Assembly (NCBI GenBank): GCA_013368375.1
Contig: JAACJP010000034.1
Location: 310,001-374,000 of the forward strand
Length of the DNA: 64,000 bases
Origin: Tricholomella constricta
Taxonomy: Eukaryota; Basidiomycota; Agaricomycetes; Agaricales; Lyophyllaceae
Reading direction: 5' to 3'
The notes below the pieces were generated by a model that was not told the origin of the DNA, made no database searches, and saw only the letters and a list, made by a program, of their open reading frames with translations. A program made the position numbers and the translations under genes. Shown here one piece after another: positions 32,752-43,780 of this stretch; position 1 is the stretch's first letter, and each line of letters begins with the position of its first letter.

Positions 32752-33248
32752 GGTGGGCGGACAGTGGTTTGGAAAAATTGCAGGCTTGTGAGGAGCGAGC
32801 TATTTATTTAAATCCTCAAATCGTGACGTGTCAGTAGACGTGGCCCGAGTCACGTGGTAAATTCCCACTCTTCTCTTTCTACTGTTGACTTTCTCCGAGG
32901 TCATTGCACTTGTCAATCATGAGATCGTTACTCATTCTTCAGCGCGACGTGGCAGCATCTCCAATTGCCGCTAGCCAGACAGCCGTCGGAAGAGTGGTTA
33001 TGGCTATTTCTTGCCGAGTTACTCTAGCGGACTGCACCGGATTCTAAGCCCTGATTCGGATAACCGAAACCTGACCTGTTTATTCTGCAACTTGGTCTTA
33101 ATACTACTAGGAAACTTATTACAATGCCCTTGGGTCTGCTCGATACGCGTTTCATAGTGAACGTCAACTATTTTCTGGATGGCGTTGGCAATACTGGACA
33201 CATGTACTTACAGGGCGCTTCACGAATACATAAGTGCGCTTGTAATGA
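32752..33248. other. BiP promoter and 3' flank of the amidohydrolase gene
   Basis: Apart from the UPRE-like site I see no gene. The right end holds the 3' flank of the amidohydrolase gene transcribed from 34912. Confidence 0.45.
32824..32832 (+). promoter_or_regulatory. Candidate unfolded-protein-response element upstream of BiP
   Basis: TGACGTGTC lies about 75 bp upstream of the BiP ATG. It fits the basidiomycete Hac1/Cib1-type UPRE consensus TGACGTG followed by G/T and A/C, as I recall it. A TATTTATTTAAAT tract lies between it and the ATG, and a CACGTG at about 32851 is nearby. Function is inferred from position and gene identity. Confidence 0.45.
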
Positions 33249-34912
33249 TCAAAGGAAGTCGAATGTGGAATTCGGCGTTTCCGTTTCTGACTCCTCGTCT
33301 GGTCTGTTACACGTATCCACACAATAATCGTTGAGTTCAAATGTTAATACTTTGAAGTAGCATCTTACCTCAAGGTCTTGGTTTCGGGTCTGAGCCCCAA
33401 GTTATAGACTCTGTTTGCGTTGTGGAACAGAGCATTTTGGACGATTTGGACCGCAGTCGCCTCGGAAATTTCGCCGGAATGGACGATTTCAGTCAGGACC
33501 TAGACGCCTTTGATGCGTTTCTTTTCCTCTAGAACAAAGAATACTTACTTCATACAAGGCTTGTCGTGCCTGTATCGTGCCAAGGTAGTATGACTCGGGC
33601 CAGAAGTGGCCATCCGCTGGCACCGATCTTAAGACAGATGAAAATGAAGAAAACGGAAAGACGTACTTGACCACATTATCTTATTGAACGGGGAAAGCTC
33701 CAGTAATTGTCGAATGACATCTCTTTGCCCTTGGCCCGACACGAAGGGAAAAATCTAAGATCGCTCAATATGTCAAAGCAACTTTTCTTCTGTACTGAAC
33801 TTGCCTCGCCGAAATCTAAAAGTACGTTCGGGTAGGTCGCGGTGAGATACCCAGCGTCCCTTGTATATGGATATGACGAGTGCAGGAGAATGAATGTCGC
33901 TTTGGGGTATGCTTTGATCACGGGCTGTAGATGCGCGGGCGAGGATAGCGCGAGCGTGATACTATTATCACCGAGACCAGTGTGAAATTGAACTGATTGG
34001 TGTCACGATACCAATAACACAATAATGCAATCAAATTAGGTTTGGGCTCACTAGGTTTACCAGATTCCGCAGATACTTCCAGTGCTAATCGAACGACAGA
34101 ATCGTTGAGTGCCTTGTCTTGCAAGCGGATCTTACTTGAGCCTAGATGCGCTTTATAAACGCGTTCAAATGCAGCAAGAAGCTCAGCGTCCTCTTGTGAT
34201 TTTGCCTCTTGCCCGACCGCGGGCGGCGAGACCGCCAACCCCGAACGGTAGCACACAACCGACTTGAAGGCGACCACGATCGTGTCTTTTGCGCTTGCCT
34301 TCAGGCTATTCTCCAGCTTGACCATGAAGAGTGCCATGGTAGCAGCCAATTCCTCAGTGCTCGGGGAGTTGCCTAGTAGCGCAAACAATTCGACGAGGAT
34401 TTCCTGAAATTATTGCTTAGTATATCAGAAAAAGTAGCTGAATCTAAGAATGTGGCATTAATCACCTCAGCGACGACCTCAATCCGGACGACACGTTTTG
34501 AGGGACTGTGCGTAAACTGATCGTGCCAGGATACGTCATGCATGATGTCCCTTATGCCTAGTCCGTCGTCGATCAAGATGCACTGGATTCCCGTCGGTCC
34601 AAAAGAGAGTCTGCACAGGTCGGCATACTCGAACTCGAAGCGCTTAGCTTTAATGTTCTCCCAAGTCGATCCTTCGGGTAGACCGAAGAGATCTGTGAGT
34701 TGCCGTGTAGCGCGGTGGCAGGCTAGAGTGTGCGGGGCATCGACTGTGAGGGCTGAGCCTTCAGCTTCGGAAATCAGCCCTTCAAAGGGCAGGTCTGAGC
34801 GGTGCTTGGCACGAAGGAGTGGGTGCGCGTGATTGTCGATTGCGGGGTAAGTAAATGCGGCTTCGTGAAGGTTAGTGAGTAGAGGTTTAGAGGTACTAAG
34901 ACTGGTTCCCAT
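33249..34912 (-). CDS. Amidohydrolase-2 family protein (FluG N-terminal-like)
   Basis: TIM-barrel metal-dependent hydrolase family protein. It begins MGTSLSTSKPLLTNLHEAAF; the metal motif PAIDNHAHPLLRAKHRSDLP is near residue 25. The middle has SFGPTGIQCILIDDGLG, VVRIEVVAEEI and a long helical region. The second half has GKPIQFHTGLGDN (metal-binding histidine), QPVIKAYPKATFILLHSSYP, YLTATYPNVLLDFGE, and SFNKIMWSTDGHFWPESY-type sequence carrying the late catalytic aspartate. The end, after an intron at about 33300-33368, reads RPDEESETETPNSTFDFL. It lacks the glutamine-synthetase half of FluG, so it is the stand-alone type. Substrate is unknown; related fungal proteins are called amidohydrolase or FluG-like. 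About seven short introns are inferred, and the exon around 33690-33790 is the least certain. Confidence 0.78.
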
Positions 34913-35066
34913 GATGTTGTTGTCTACAGTCCTGTGTGAGAACAGGGACCGAGACCAAACTCAATCAGAATCACATTTGTTGATCATCGCCATCTCAGCT
35001 CAACAAGTGTCCATTGTGCACACCAGAGACAGGTCGTCGACTCCATCGGCAGAGCTTGGTGGACTA

Positions 35067-35750
35067 CTATCACTGGTGGTCACTTTATAAGGGGTATCCA
35101 CTTTATAAATCTAATTTTCCACACTGATTGGTCCATCACACCTTCCTCAGACAATGTGAGGACATGAGACTTAGATATTAGCTACATGAACATCTATTCT
35201 ATGGTACTCAGCCCTCGGTTGTACTTGATCTGCTTTGTGGAAGGCATTACGGACTCAAACTTCTGCATGTACCTATTTTGATAAATATGAAAATATGAGA
35301 TCGTACAACGACAACTGCAGTTTTCCCCCCAGTTTCATTCCAAGATTGAAGGATGAGTATTTTACGATGCTGGCCTAAGCCGATTGGTCTCAGAGGGAGT
35401 TGAAATGACCCGAGGACATGATCAGTGAGCTTGGGGAGAGAGAAGCGTGATTTTGCGTGACAATGGTTTGAACCCCGCTTGGACGGCCGGAGCAAAGTAC
35501 TGAGAGTCCTGGCAGGGCCGTGCCGCGTTACTTTGATGTGACAAATTCTACAAAGTAGACACCCATTCGACGGAATTCTACCTTTTGCCTCAGTATGCTG
35601 GACTTCAGTGTCTATCAGAGAAATAACTACGCTAGACATGTTCAATAGTACTCTTAAATAGGCGATCTTGACTATTCAGTACAGTTTTGAGAGTTGTACC
35701 TCGTCTAGTCACTAATCAGCTCGGATTTATAAAGTGACCACCAGTGATAG
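35067..35750. mobile_element. MITE-like non-autonomous DNA transposon with 24-bp inverted repeats and TA flanks
   Basis: The left end reads CTATCACTGG then TGGTCACTTTATAA; the right end is its exact inverted copy for 24 bp. Both ends are flanked by TA (35065-35066 and 35751-35752), as in the Tc1/mariner/pogo superfamily. Just inside the left repeat, CACTTTATAA recurs. The element is 684 bp with no credible transposase: the 132-codon minus ORF inside has no DDE/D motif that I can see. It lies in the divergent promoter region between the amidohydrolase gene (start 34912) and the BolA gene (start 35955). Confidence 0.85.
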
Positions 35751-35954
35751 TACTTGATACCGTGAAGGCCCAGTTGACGCTAGCGCTGTGATTGATCTAA
35801 ATTAATCTTCATCGGCAAAGACCGTGTCGAAATGATCATCAACAGACTCCCGGTTTAGCTATCTTATCAGATCACTGTGTTTGTCACCGATAACCACTTT
35901 CTTTGCTCTTCTCCCTGCCTGCATAGACGGCAATCGGGACCGTTATCATTTGCA

Positions 35955-36396
35955 ATGCCCGTGAACACGGAAGACCTTGAACTCGCAATCCGAAATGCCT
36001 TTCCAGTCACCCACCTTGAAATCAAGGACCAATCCAGCGGGTGTGGGGAGAATTATGCGATTGTGCTTGTCAGCGAGGTGAGTCTCCGCACACAAATTTG
36101 AAGAGCTCCAGGATCTTGTTTGATGTTCTGCAAATCGAAACAGGCGTTTGAAGGGCTCTCCACTCTGAAAAAGCATAGACTAAGTACGCCCAGCTTACTG
36201 CTTTTCTAAAGCCAGCTTTTGATAAGTTCTTTTTCTTTAGTCAATGATCTATTGAAGGCGGAGATCTCTCAGATGCATGCCTTTTCACAGGTTATATACT
36301 GCGTCGTCGCTATCTGCGCCAACTGACCGCCATACAATTACACAGAAAACATTCACACCTGCACAATACGAGGCATACCTTGCGAAGGGTGCTTAA
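35955..36396 (+). CDS. BOL2: BolA-like protein (Fra2/BOLA2 type)
   Basis: Small cytosolic BolA protein that binds monothiol glutaredoxin and takes part in iron-sulfur trafficking and iron regulation. Exons 35955-36077, 36144-36183, 36241-36290 and 36346-36396 give 87 residues. The sequence MPVNTEDLELAIRNAF, VTHLEIKDQSSGCGENYAIV, FEGLSTLKKHRLINDLL, EISQMHAFSQ and KTFTPAQYEAYLAKGA shows the BolA core: the HLE start, the SxGCG loop whose cysteine can bind the cluster, and the L.KHRL.N.LL...I.Q.HAFS helix with its conserved histidine. Phases fit at all three introns. The length suits BOLA2/Fra2 rather than the mitochondrial forms, and no targeting peptide is visible. Confidence 0.9.
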
Positions 36397-36555
36397 TTCG
36401 AACCTTTCATTATCTTGGAACCAGCTTCTGCTATCTCCGTTATACAAGCGACTACGTATAACATGAACGATTTTTCAAATAGACGGGCAAACATATTAAT
36501 TGCACAATACCGTAAACTCCAAAACACACGAGCTGCGGCTCTAGTCCAAGCACCA

Positions 36556-38543
36556 TCAATTCTCTTTATCCACCAACTTCTGGTTGGCGCTTGCTCTCCT
36601 TCTTCCATATTGCTGTCTTGATGAAGATGCACCTCGGTCACGCTCGCTGCCATCTGTGATCCGCTTCGCTTTATTGGCCTTTCCGAACCTCCGCCCCCTC
36701 TGTTGCCCTACCACCGCGTCCAGGTCCCATACATCGACTGTCTTGCGCTTTGGGGGCGGCGGGAGCGTGAGCGCTGCTAGATCGGAATCGAGTGGCACGT
36801 TACGTCGGGAACAAGCTGAAACTGTGCGAACAGAAGGCTGTGCGCGTTTCATCGTAGGCTGAGGATTGTTGGACGCGCTTCGCAACCGTTTGTTGTAAGG
36901 CGATGGAGGTCGCTTCTGAACCTCGATCTCGAAAGTGTTTAAGAAGTTATTTTCTCTACCTTGGTTTATAACGATCTTTGATGGAGACGAGAGAGGGCTA
37001 GAGGTATGACTGAAGAGAGGTGACAGATGCATCGAGTCATTCTTGCTTGAACCAGGAGCAGCCAGAGTGTCGTCTAGTGGGGATTGGCCAATTGAAATTG
37101 TGATATCGGCGTCCATAGCGGGGGAATGACTGTCCGGATCAGGGGTAAAGAGCGACGGCGACAGTGGTCCTTCGGCTACATCGGTACAGGAGATTAATCT
37201 AGAGAGGTCGTCCTCAGAAACTATGCTGATGATTGATGGGTAAGTGGGTGCGTCATGTGGCGAGGGAGCTGGATTTTCGTTGACGCTAGGAAGCTGTATA
37301 TGAATCTCTGGGACATTCGTAAGATCTCCGATTAAAGTAGAACGAGGATCACAATCTTCAAGGCTCGAGCTACAGTGTGAAGAAGAAAACAATTCTTGGA
37401 TCGAAGTGTCCGCTTCAAAAGAGTGGTCTTCACATGCAATGACTGGAGGGGCGATCGATGTTATGGAGTCCTTGGGTAAAGGAACGTGTTGCAGATTCGG
37501 TGCACTTGAAGAACAGGTGAGACTCGAATGATCCTTGTGCTCTAGAGTTATCGTCGGCTGAGAAATTGACTCCCGAATGGTGTTTGTGTGATTTGGAATA
37601 AGAGGGTGGATGCCGTGATTTGACATTGAGGAAGAAGTCGTGCAGTTGAGAAGGGAAGAAAGACTAGGAATTGAACTGAGCATCGGGGAAGCACACAAAG
37701 ACGGAGAAGGAGGAAACACAAGTGGATGAATCTCCGGCAGAGAGATTGAGCCGTGAAAATTCAAAACAGGGTGAGCCTTCACTGGGTTCATGACTGGTTG
37801 CCATTTAGAGTTTGGCAGAATCCTTGGAAGCGTTTGACACATAGAGAAAGCCAGAGCCACATCTCCATTATCGCGTAGTAACTGGTGGATCGCCGCCATC
37901 CGGACTGGGGGGGGGGGGGGTAGGTTCGTGCCTTTGAGCTTCTAATCGTGAAATTTATATCAGGACACGTACGCTGCAGAGAGAAATCCCCAAATTCGTG
38001 CACGTGTAAGTCCGCGACTTCGAGGAGAGAGATTACCATAGGCGGGCTTATGGGATGAAGGAGAGACGTTGGCGTTATAAGCTGCTGAAAAACTGATGGC
38101 AAAACTCGAACTATAAAGGTGATAACTGCATTCTGTAGTTCGCGCGATGAGTCCAGAGTGTAAATTAGGATTAACAAAGATACCTCAACAATCTCCACGA
38201 GCTGAAGCATGCACAAGACATCGATTATCAACCCGGATAGACGGACAAGAGACCAACGCACCGATCCTAGCTCCCATGTTTTCATGTCCTCCGAATAAGG
38301 ATATTGTAACAAATTCATGATAGTTTTACAGTTGATTACGAATTCGGCCTCCGAGATGAAGGAAGTACCCTGAAAAAGGAATGCGATGCGCTGCAACTCG
38401 ATAGCGAGGTTTGAAGACGATTGCAGAATACAATTTTCATCCTGTGGTAAGAAAGCGTAAGAGGAATTTTCAGAGGTTGAAGCCGGAGGCGCTACAGGTT
38501 GATTTGGTGGGGGACTTCGCTGATTGCATACCGTGGCTGACAT
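36556..38543 (-). CDS. Conserved-looking hypothetical protein with helical N-terminus and basic tail
   Basis: Two exons, 37973-38543 and 36556-37904, join in phase across a 68-nt intron whose acceptor is preceded by a run of 14 C. The product is about 640 residues, starting MSATVCNQRSPPPNQ. Residues 30-220 are rich in leucine helices (LAIELQRIAFLFQG, LVRLSGLIIDVLCMLQLVEI, HQLLRDNGDVALAFSMC) and could be an armadillo-like repeat region. The rest is Ser/Pro-rich and probably disordered. The C-terminus carries a short motif (RKTVDVWDLDAVVGQQRGR) and a basic end (RFGKANKAKR, RRRASANQK, VDKEN). I do not recognise the family. A nuclear or chromosomal role fits the tail but is only a guess. Confidence 0.65.
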
Positions 38544-38849
38544 TCCTAGATTTCAACGACTCATACAGTGAGACAGCTCGAGAGGGAAGCAGTAGTCCGG
38601 TAACAGCAAGGAGTGTGTCCGAAAGAGAAATTCCACGCCTGGGAGTTCTGAACTTATAATCAGCGTCGTATCCGCACGATGAGGTTGGCGGTAACTTCGA
38701 CGTTGGTTCAAGACTTCAAGTTGGACTTGCAATTGGTCGCGTTGATGAGGCATGACTTTCACGTGGTCCCCATCAATTTCAACCTCCGGCCCGCCCGGGA
38801 TGTCCAGCGAACCGATCCACAACTCCCCGTCCCTTGATTCATCGAGAGA

Positions 38850-41177
38850 ATGACCGGCCTTTTCACATCTCCATACCCCCCATACGACCCTTCTGAAAAA
38901 TCTGGGTTTGTGCAGGTGCTTTGTGCTTCGCATTGAATATAATTGAACCAAGTCTTTTTCAGATTCTCGTACGTTTCCGACCCTTGAAGTTGATTTCCTG
39001 ATCTTTGAGCGCTTCTGTCAAGATATGAGACTGTGGTCAAGCGGTGGCCAATCATCATTACTGGCGTGATAGATCAGCTTCATAGGGATTGTCATGACCT
39101 CTCCTTACAGTCTCATGTGCCTGGGGCAGACACGTCAACGTTGGATGCTAAGATCACCGAAGGCAAGGTGATTATCGAAAGGATCAGCAGGCTGAAATAT
39201 CAAATGGGACGGGATCACCTTCTAGAGTGAGCTCTATGTGCACCATATCTGCGATCCTGTGTCCTCCATACTCACATTGCTGGAGGGATATTCCTGAAGA
39301 TGGCGAAGCTCATGTCAAGACGTATAACGAAGAATTGAAACGTCTAGCTGGGCTTGGGAAAAACACTTGGTTCACTGCGCCATGGCTATACGCAGAGTAT
39401 GTGATACTATCTCTACCTGAAACCCTAGTTTGACTCATCGTGCCTCGAAAGGTGCTACCTGTAAGCAACAAACAGTGGACGAGTGACCTGCGTTGCTGAT
39501 ACAGATTCCAGCTACCGTCTTCTTCGCTCGTTTTGTGCTGTTACGGTTCATTGGAACACTTATGACCCATTTTTACCTCAGAAAATCTCTACCTTCTCGC
39601 ATTCAGGGTCATCCATACGCCGTAAGCATGGCTCTCGTGTCTTAAGCCTTCGTATTCTTATACCTCACTGACTCTAGAAATTGCGACAAGCATGCATGAA
39701 CTGGAATCTGAGAAGAGCTTATTGGATGACGAGAAGCTCAACGTCCTGTTTCGAGAAATGGTTCAAATGTGTTTATGGTAAGAGATCATTACACCATACA
39801 ATTAGCGGTCGTGACTTCTGACATGTTTTGTTGTAGGGGAAATGCTACCGTAAGTCATGTTATGTCCATTTTTACCAGCGTCAACTTGACTCTCGAATCT
39901 AGGACCTGTCACTACTCACTCACATGTCGCCGGATGACATTAGACATCTACAGTCCGTTGGGAAGGATGCTCAGGCAGCCCGGCAACAGTTTATTTTGAA
40001 GGATGACCAGGAGCAATTGTGGAAGCACCTATCCTCCTTGAAGGATGGTCGTGTTGATTTTGTCCTTGACAACTGTATGTATGACTTTCAGAACAAAACG
40101 TCGACTGTTCGATCAGCTTACGGACTTTGCATAGCGGGTTTCGAGGTATATTCATTGTACGTTTTCCAGGGGTCGAACACTAAATCCGCTTCAGCTATTC
40201 ACAGATCTCGTCTTCGCTGATTTTTTAGTTACCTACACGCCATATGTGTCAAAAGTGTATTTCCAGTGAGTAGCGACTATAATACCCTCTTCCTCTTGCG
40301 TATAATGACACTTTCTACCAGCCCGAAGCTTATCCCCTGGTTCGTGTCCGACGTCACCCCACCTGACTTTGATCAGGCGATAAGCTCTCTCTTGGATACA
40401 TCGTTTTTCCCTGCCTCTTCCACCGGTGGAAACTCTTCTGACATGGGTTCGGAGCATCTCAAGCACATGGTCTTGCGCTGGAGAAATTACATCGACCAAG
40501 GTGTCTTCAATTTGTCTGTTGCTTCTGATACGCCACTCGGTGGCAATGCGCCGCCGGCGGAATTTTGGACGGCGCCATGGCCATATTGGAACATGGAAAT
40601 TCAGGCACCCGAGCTATTTAAGACTTTACAAGAGAGTGATTTGGTTATCTTCAAGGTCAGGTGTTACTCAAAATCGTGTAGTTTCGTGTACTGACCGGAG
40701 TTGTCTTAGGGTGATCTCAAGTAAAATCGTTTTGCTCAGAATTGTTATCGTTGCTAAATTGCTGTTGATTTTAGCTATCGCAAGTATGTTCTCCTTCAGT
40801 CTACGAAATGCATACGATATTCATTTGGGTGCATAATAGGTTGACAGGCGACGTCAAATGGCCTGCTTGCACTTCATTTGAATTGGCCATCGGTGAGCCG
40901 CCTGCCATTCTTCGTCCTGGACGTCATGACGACCAACATGGTCTCTATATCAGGGCCCCTGGCTGGATCGTTCCCTCTCTTGAGTTTGAGAACCAACAAA
41001 GCAGATGTTGTAGTAGGGGTCGAGAAAGAGACGGCTGAGAGACTCGATGCCAGTGGGATGAAATGGAGGGTGGACGGCAAGTGAGTCACGCAGTTGCCTC
41101 TTCGCATCTACAGCGTTGATACGTGGACACGAAGGTATGCGCTTATCTCGTTCCTTGCCTCCAAAGAATCGCATTGA
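38850..41177 (+). CDS. Damage-control phosphatase, ARMT1/DUF89 family
   Basis: Metal-dependent phosphatase of the DUF89 family, subfamily III (ARMT1), which hydrolyses sugar phosphates such as fructose-1-phosphate. It begins MTGLFTSPYPPYDPSEKSGF. ETVVKRWPIIITGVIDQLHR, ERISRLKYQMGRDHLLE and KNTWFTAPWLYAECYLYRLL follow. WGNATDLSLL, DNSGFELFTDLVFADFL, APWPYWNM, GDLNYRKLTGD and a C-terminal VDGKYALISFLASKESH complete the family pattern; the WGN, DN.G.E and GD.NYRK motifs form the active site. Five predicted micro-exons encode these motifs: 39452-39460 (9 nt), 39837-39849 (13), 40135-40145 (11), 40710-40720 (11) and 40775-40783 (9). Phases fit at each of them. The stop is the TGA at 41175-41177. 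The exon containing the first intron near 38912-38980 is less certain. Confidence 0.85.
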
Positions 41178-41416
41178 AGGTCATCTGAGCACTTGTGACT
41201 CTCATTATAAACCGATATGCACGCCAGGTGCAGACAAGGTTAAATATATACATTGCTAACTTGAAGGCGAATCCTGATTCCCTTTACCGATCTGGCGCGG
41301 GGCCGTTTTTGACACGCAAGCCCAAGAAAGACCTTACACTTTTGGCCTTCCGTTCAGGTAACGCACGAGGTATATAAGAAGGGTAAGGGAAAGGCTTATC
41401 GTGGACAGCAGTCAAG

Positions 41417-43387
41417 ATGCTCGTTCTTGCGACTGTTCTGGCCTACTTGACAGCTACTACTGTTGCTCGCAGCTTTACCATCCCCGCCCTAAATGCCGAA
41501 TACAAATGCTCGAACAGTGACTCTGCCGACGCTGATTTCAAAGTTTTGATTTTAGGCGGGGGAGTGGCCGGGGTGATTGCTGCACGCACTCTCCACGAGC
41601 ATGGAATCGACAATTTTGTTATCGTCGAGGCACGCGATGAACTTGGTGGACGATTGAAGAGCAAGACTTTTGCTGGGAAGACGATTGAGCTCGGCGCTAA
41701 TTGGGTCCAAGGGACACAAACGGGAAATGGCCCCCAGAATCCCATCCTGACGCTCGTCGAGAGGCATAAGGTCAAGACGCAGTTCAATGATTTTACTGGA
41801 AGTATCAGTCAGTTGTCTCCAGGTCATCTAAGGCGGGATCTTGGGGCTTAATTTAGCTGGAAAGCCACCTACGATAGCACTGGGCCCGTCAATTTCCTGG
41901 ACGTTTTAAACTCCTCGATCGATGATTATATCAATCTCACGATCAGTGCAGGTGGGTTTCGCCTTCGTATCTTCGATAATCCTTTTGATACGAAACCCAG
42001 GCGGTCGCGTGCCTTCGAACGCGGTGGATCTGACCTCGAGAGCCGTTTATAGCCTCATCGGTTCCAGACCTCAAGATGCGCACGCAAAAGCTGCGGAGTA
42101 CTACCAGGTGCATAACTCTTGGGCCATTTATGTGTATGACATTGCTTACGATGGCCTAGTTCGATTGGGAATATGCTCAAAGGCCCGATCAGACCTCTGC
42201 TGTAGCTTCTTCTTGGGTGCGTTTAACCAGATGATAGGACTGTTAGCTCTCTGTCTGACGCTTGTCAGGCAAATAACTTCACGTTCGACGTTGATCACGG
42301 CGGGTTCTCGGAGGACAACCTTCTAAGTATCGACCAGCGCGGATACAAAACTTTCATTCAAGAGGAAGCCAACGCGTTCCTTAAGCCGCATCAACTTCGT
42401 CTCAATTCTACTGTCAAAACAATTTCATGGTCTGGATCTGGAGTCAAGGTCGCCTTGGAAAGTGGCTCGACGATTTCGGGAGAGTACGCCCTCTGTACAT
42501 TCAGCCTCGGCGTTCTTCAGAACGATGATGTGAAGTTCGAGCCGATTCTCCCTAGTAAGTTATTGAACTGTGTTGGCCAGCATTTTATAACTGTCGTCAA
42601 TTGAGCATACAAGCGGGAAGCCATCGTAAGTATGACCATGGCCACTTACACGAAGATCTTCTTGCATTTCACGCATAAGTTCTGGTTTGACACAGAGGTA
42701 AGAATCAAAAACTATGATCTACAAGGTCGAATGCTTGACCTCCAGTACTTATTTCTAGTTGGCCCTCTATGCTGATCCGGAGCGTGGACGATATCCTATT
42801 TGGCAGAGCCTTGATCACGAGAAATTTTTCCCTGGGTCCGGGATCATCTTTGTAACAGTCACTGTAGGTTTTCTCTTTCTATCATGCTTGAAATTGTAAT
42901 TGTCGTGCTTTCCAGGGTGACTTCTCCGAGAGAATCGAAGCTTTGCCTGATGCGCAAGTGAAGGCAGAGGTCATAAGCGTCCTCCAGTTGATGTATCCAA
43001 ATATCACCATTCCGGCGCCACTTGACTTCACGTTCAATCGATGGTTGACGGATCCTCTGTATCGAGGGTCCTATTCCAACTGGCCTCCTTCGTTTGTCCA
43101 GCAGCACCACGACAATCTGAGAGCCAATGTCGACAGGCTATACTTTGCCGGGGAAGCCACTAGTCAGAAATATTTCGGTGAGTTAGACCTAAATCTGGCT
43201 GATCTCAATAAACGTCCGACCCGCAGGCTTTCTACATGGAGCATATTTTGAAGGCCTCACTGTCGCGAAAGAAATGATCGAGTGCATCGAGCACCATGGA
43301 TGCGTCGGACTAGAACATTTTAAGGAAGTTAAAAACGCAGTTCCGTATAGAGTCGGCGTCTGTAACCAGCGCGTAATCCATCCATAG
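41417..43387 (+). CDS. Secreted FAD-dependent polyamine/amine oxidase
   Basis: Flavin amine oxidase expected to oxidise polyamines, giving hydrogen peroxide. Signal peptide MLVLATVLAYLTATTVA. The FAD-binding Rossmann motif VLILGGGVAGVIAARTL comes next, followed by FVIVEARDELGGRLKS and ELGANWVQGTQTGNGPQNPI. Later exons carry GYKTFIQEEANAFL, TISGEYALCTFSLGVLQNDD, KFEPILP, LHFTHKFWFDTE, SLDHEKFFPGSGIIFVTVTG and the C-terminal FAD contact LYFAGEATSQKYFGFLHGAY. The end is CVGLEHFKEVKNAVPYR through VIHP at the TAG 43385-43387. About eight introns of 50-65 nt are inferred. No disabling change is seen. A secreted form suits extracellular peroxide supply, though that role is inferred. Confidence 0.85.
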
Positions 43388-43780
43388 TCATTATATAGCC
43401 GTGATAGTAACGTGGACGGCGGTCGTTACATTGAATGGCATGCCAAGAGAACCTGACGCTATTTTTGCCTCCACAGCAAGGGTCGCCAAGATGACTGAAT
43501 TCAGATGACCTTGATGCTATAGTTACTAACCAAGTTACCAAAGCTCCAGGTCGAGATGGGCAGCCGTTTTCAACCCTCCTGCGAACCGCGACAACAGCGT
43601 TGTACTTTTTCTTTTTCTTTTCTCTTCGCTGTGCATTCACTTGCACTGGCTGGCTGGTCCTCATCCCAGCATCCTGGGCTCCTTCAGAACTTGGTCTGCT
43701 GTACACTCTTTCTGCTCAAGCAGCTTTTTTGTTTCTACGCTGGATCGTCTCGTCGCAAATCGCTCACTTTCCTTTAAATC

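Noticed and set aside
35247..35645. 132-codon ORF inside the MITE as a transposase
   Set aside because: Too short, no visible DDE/D or DNA-binding motif, and no similarity recognised; more likely a chance ORF in a non-autonomous element.
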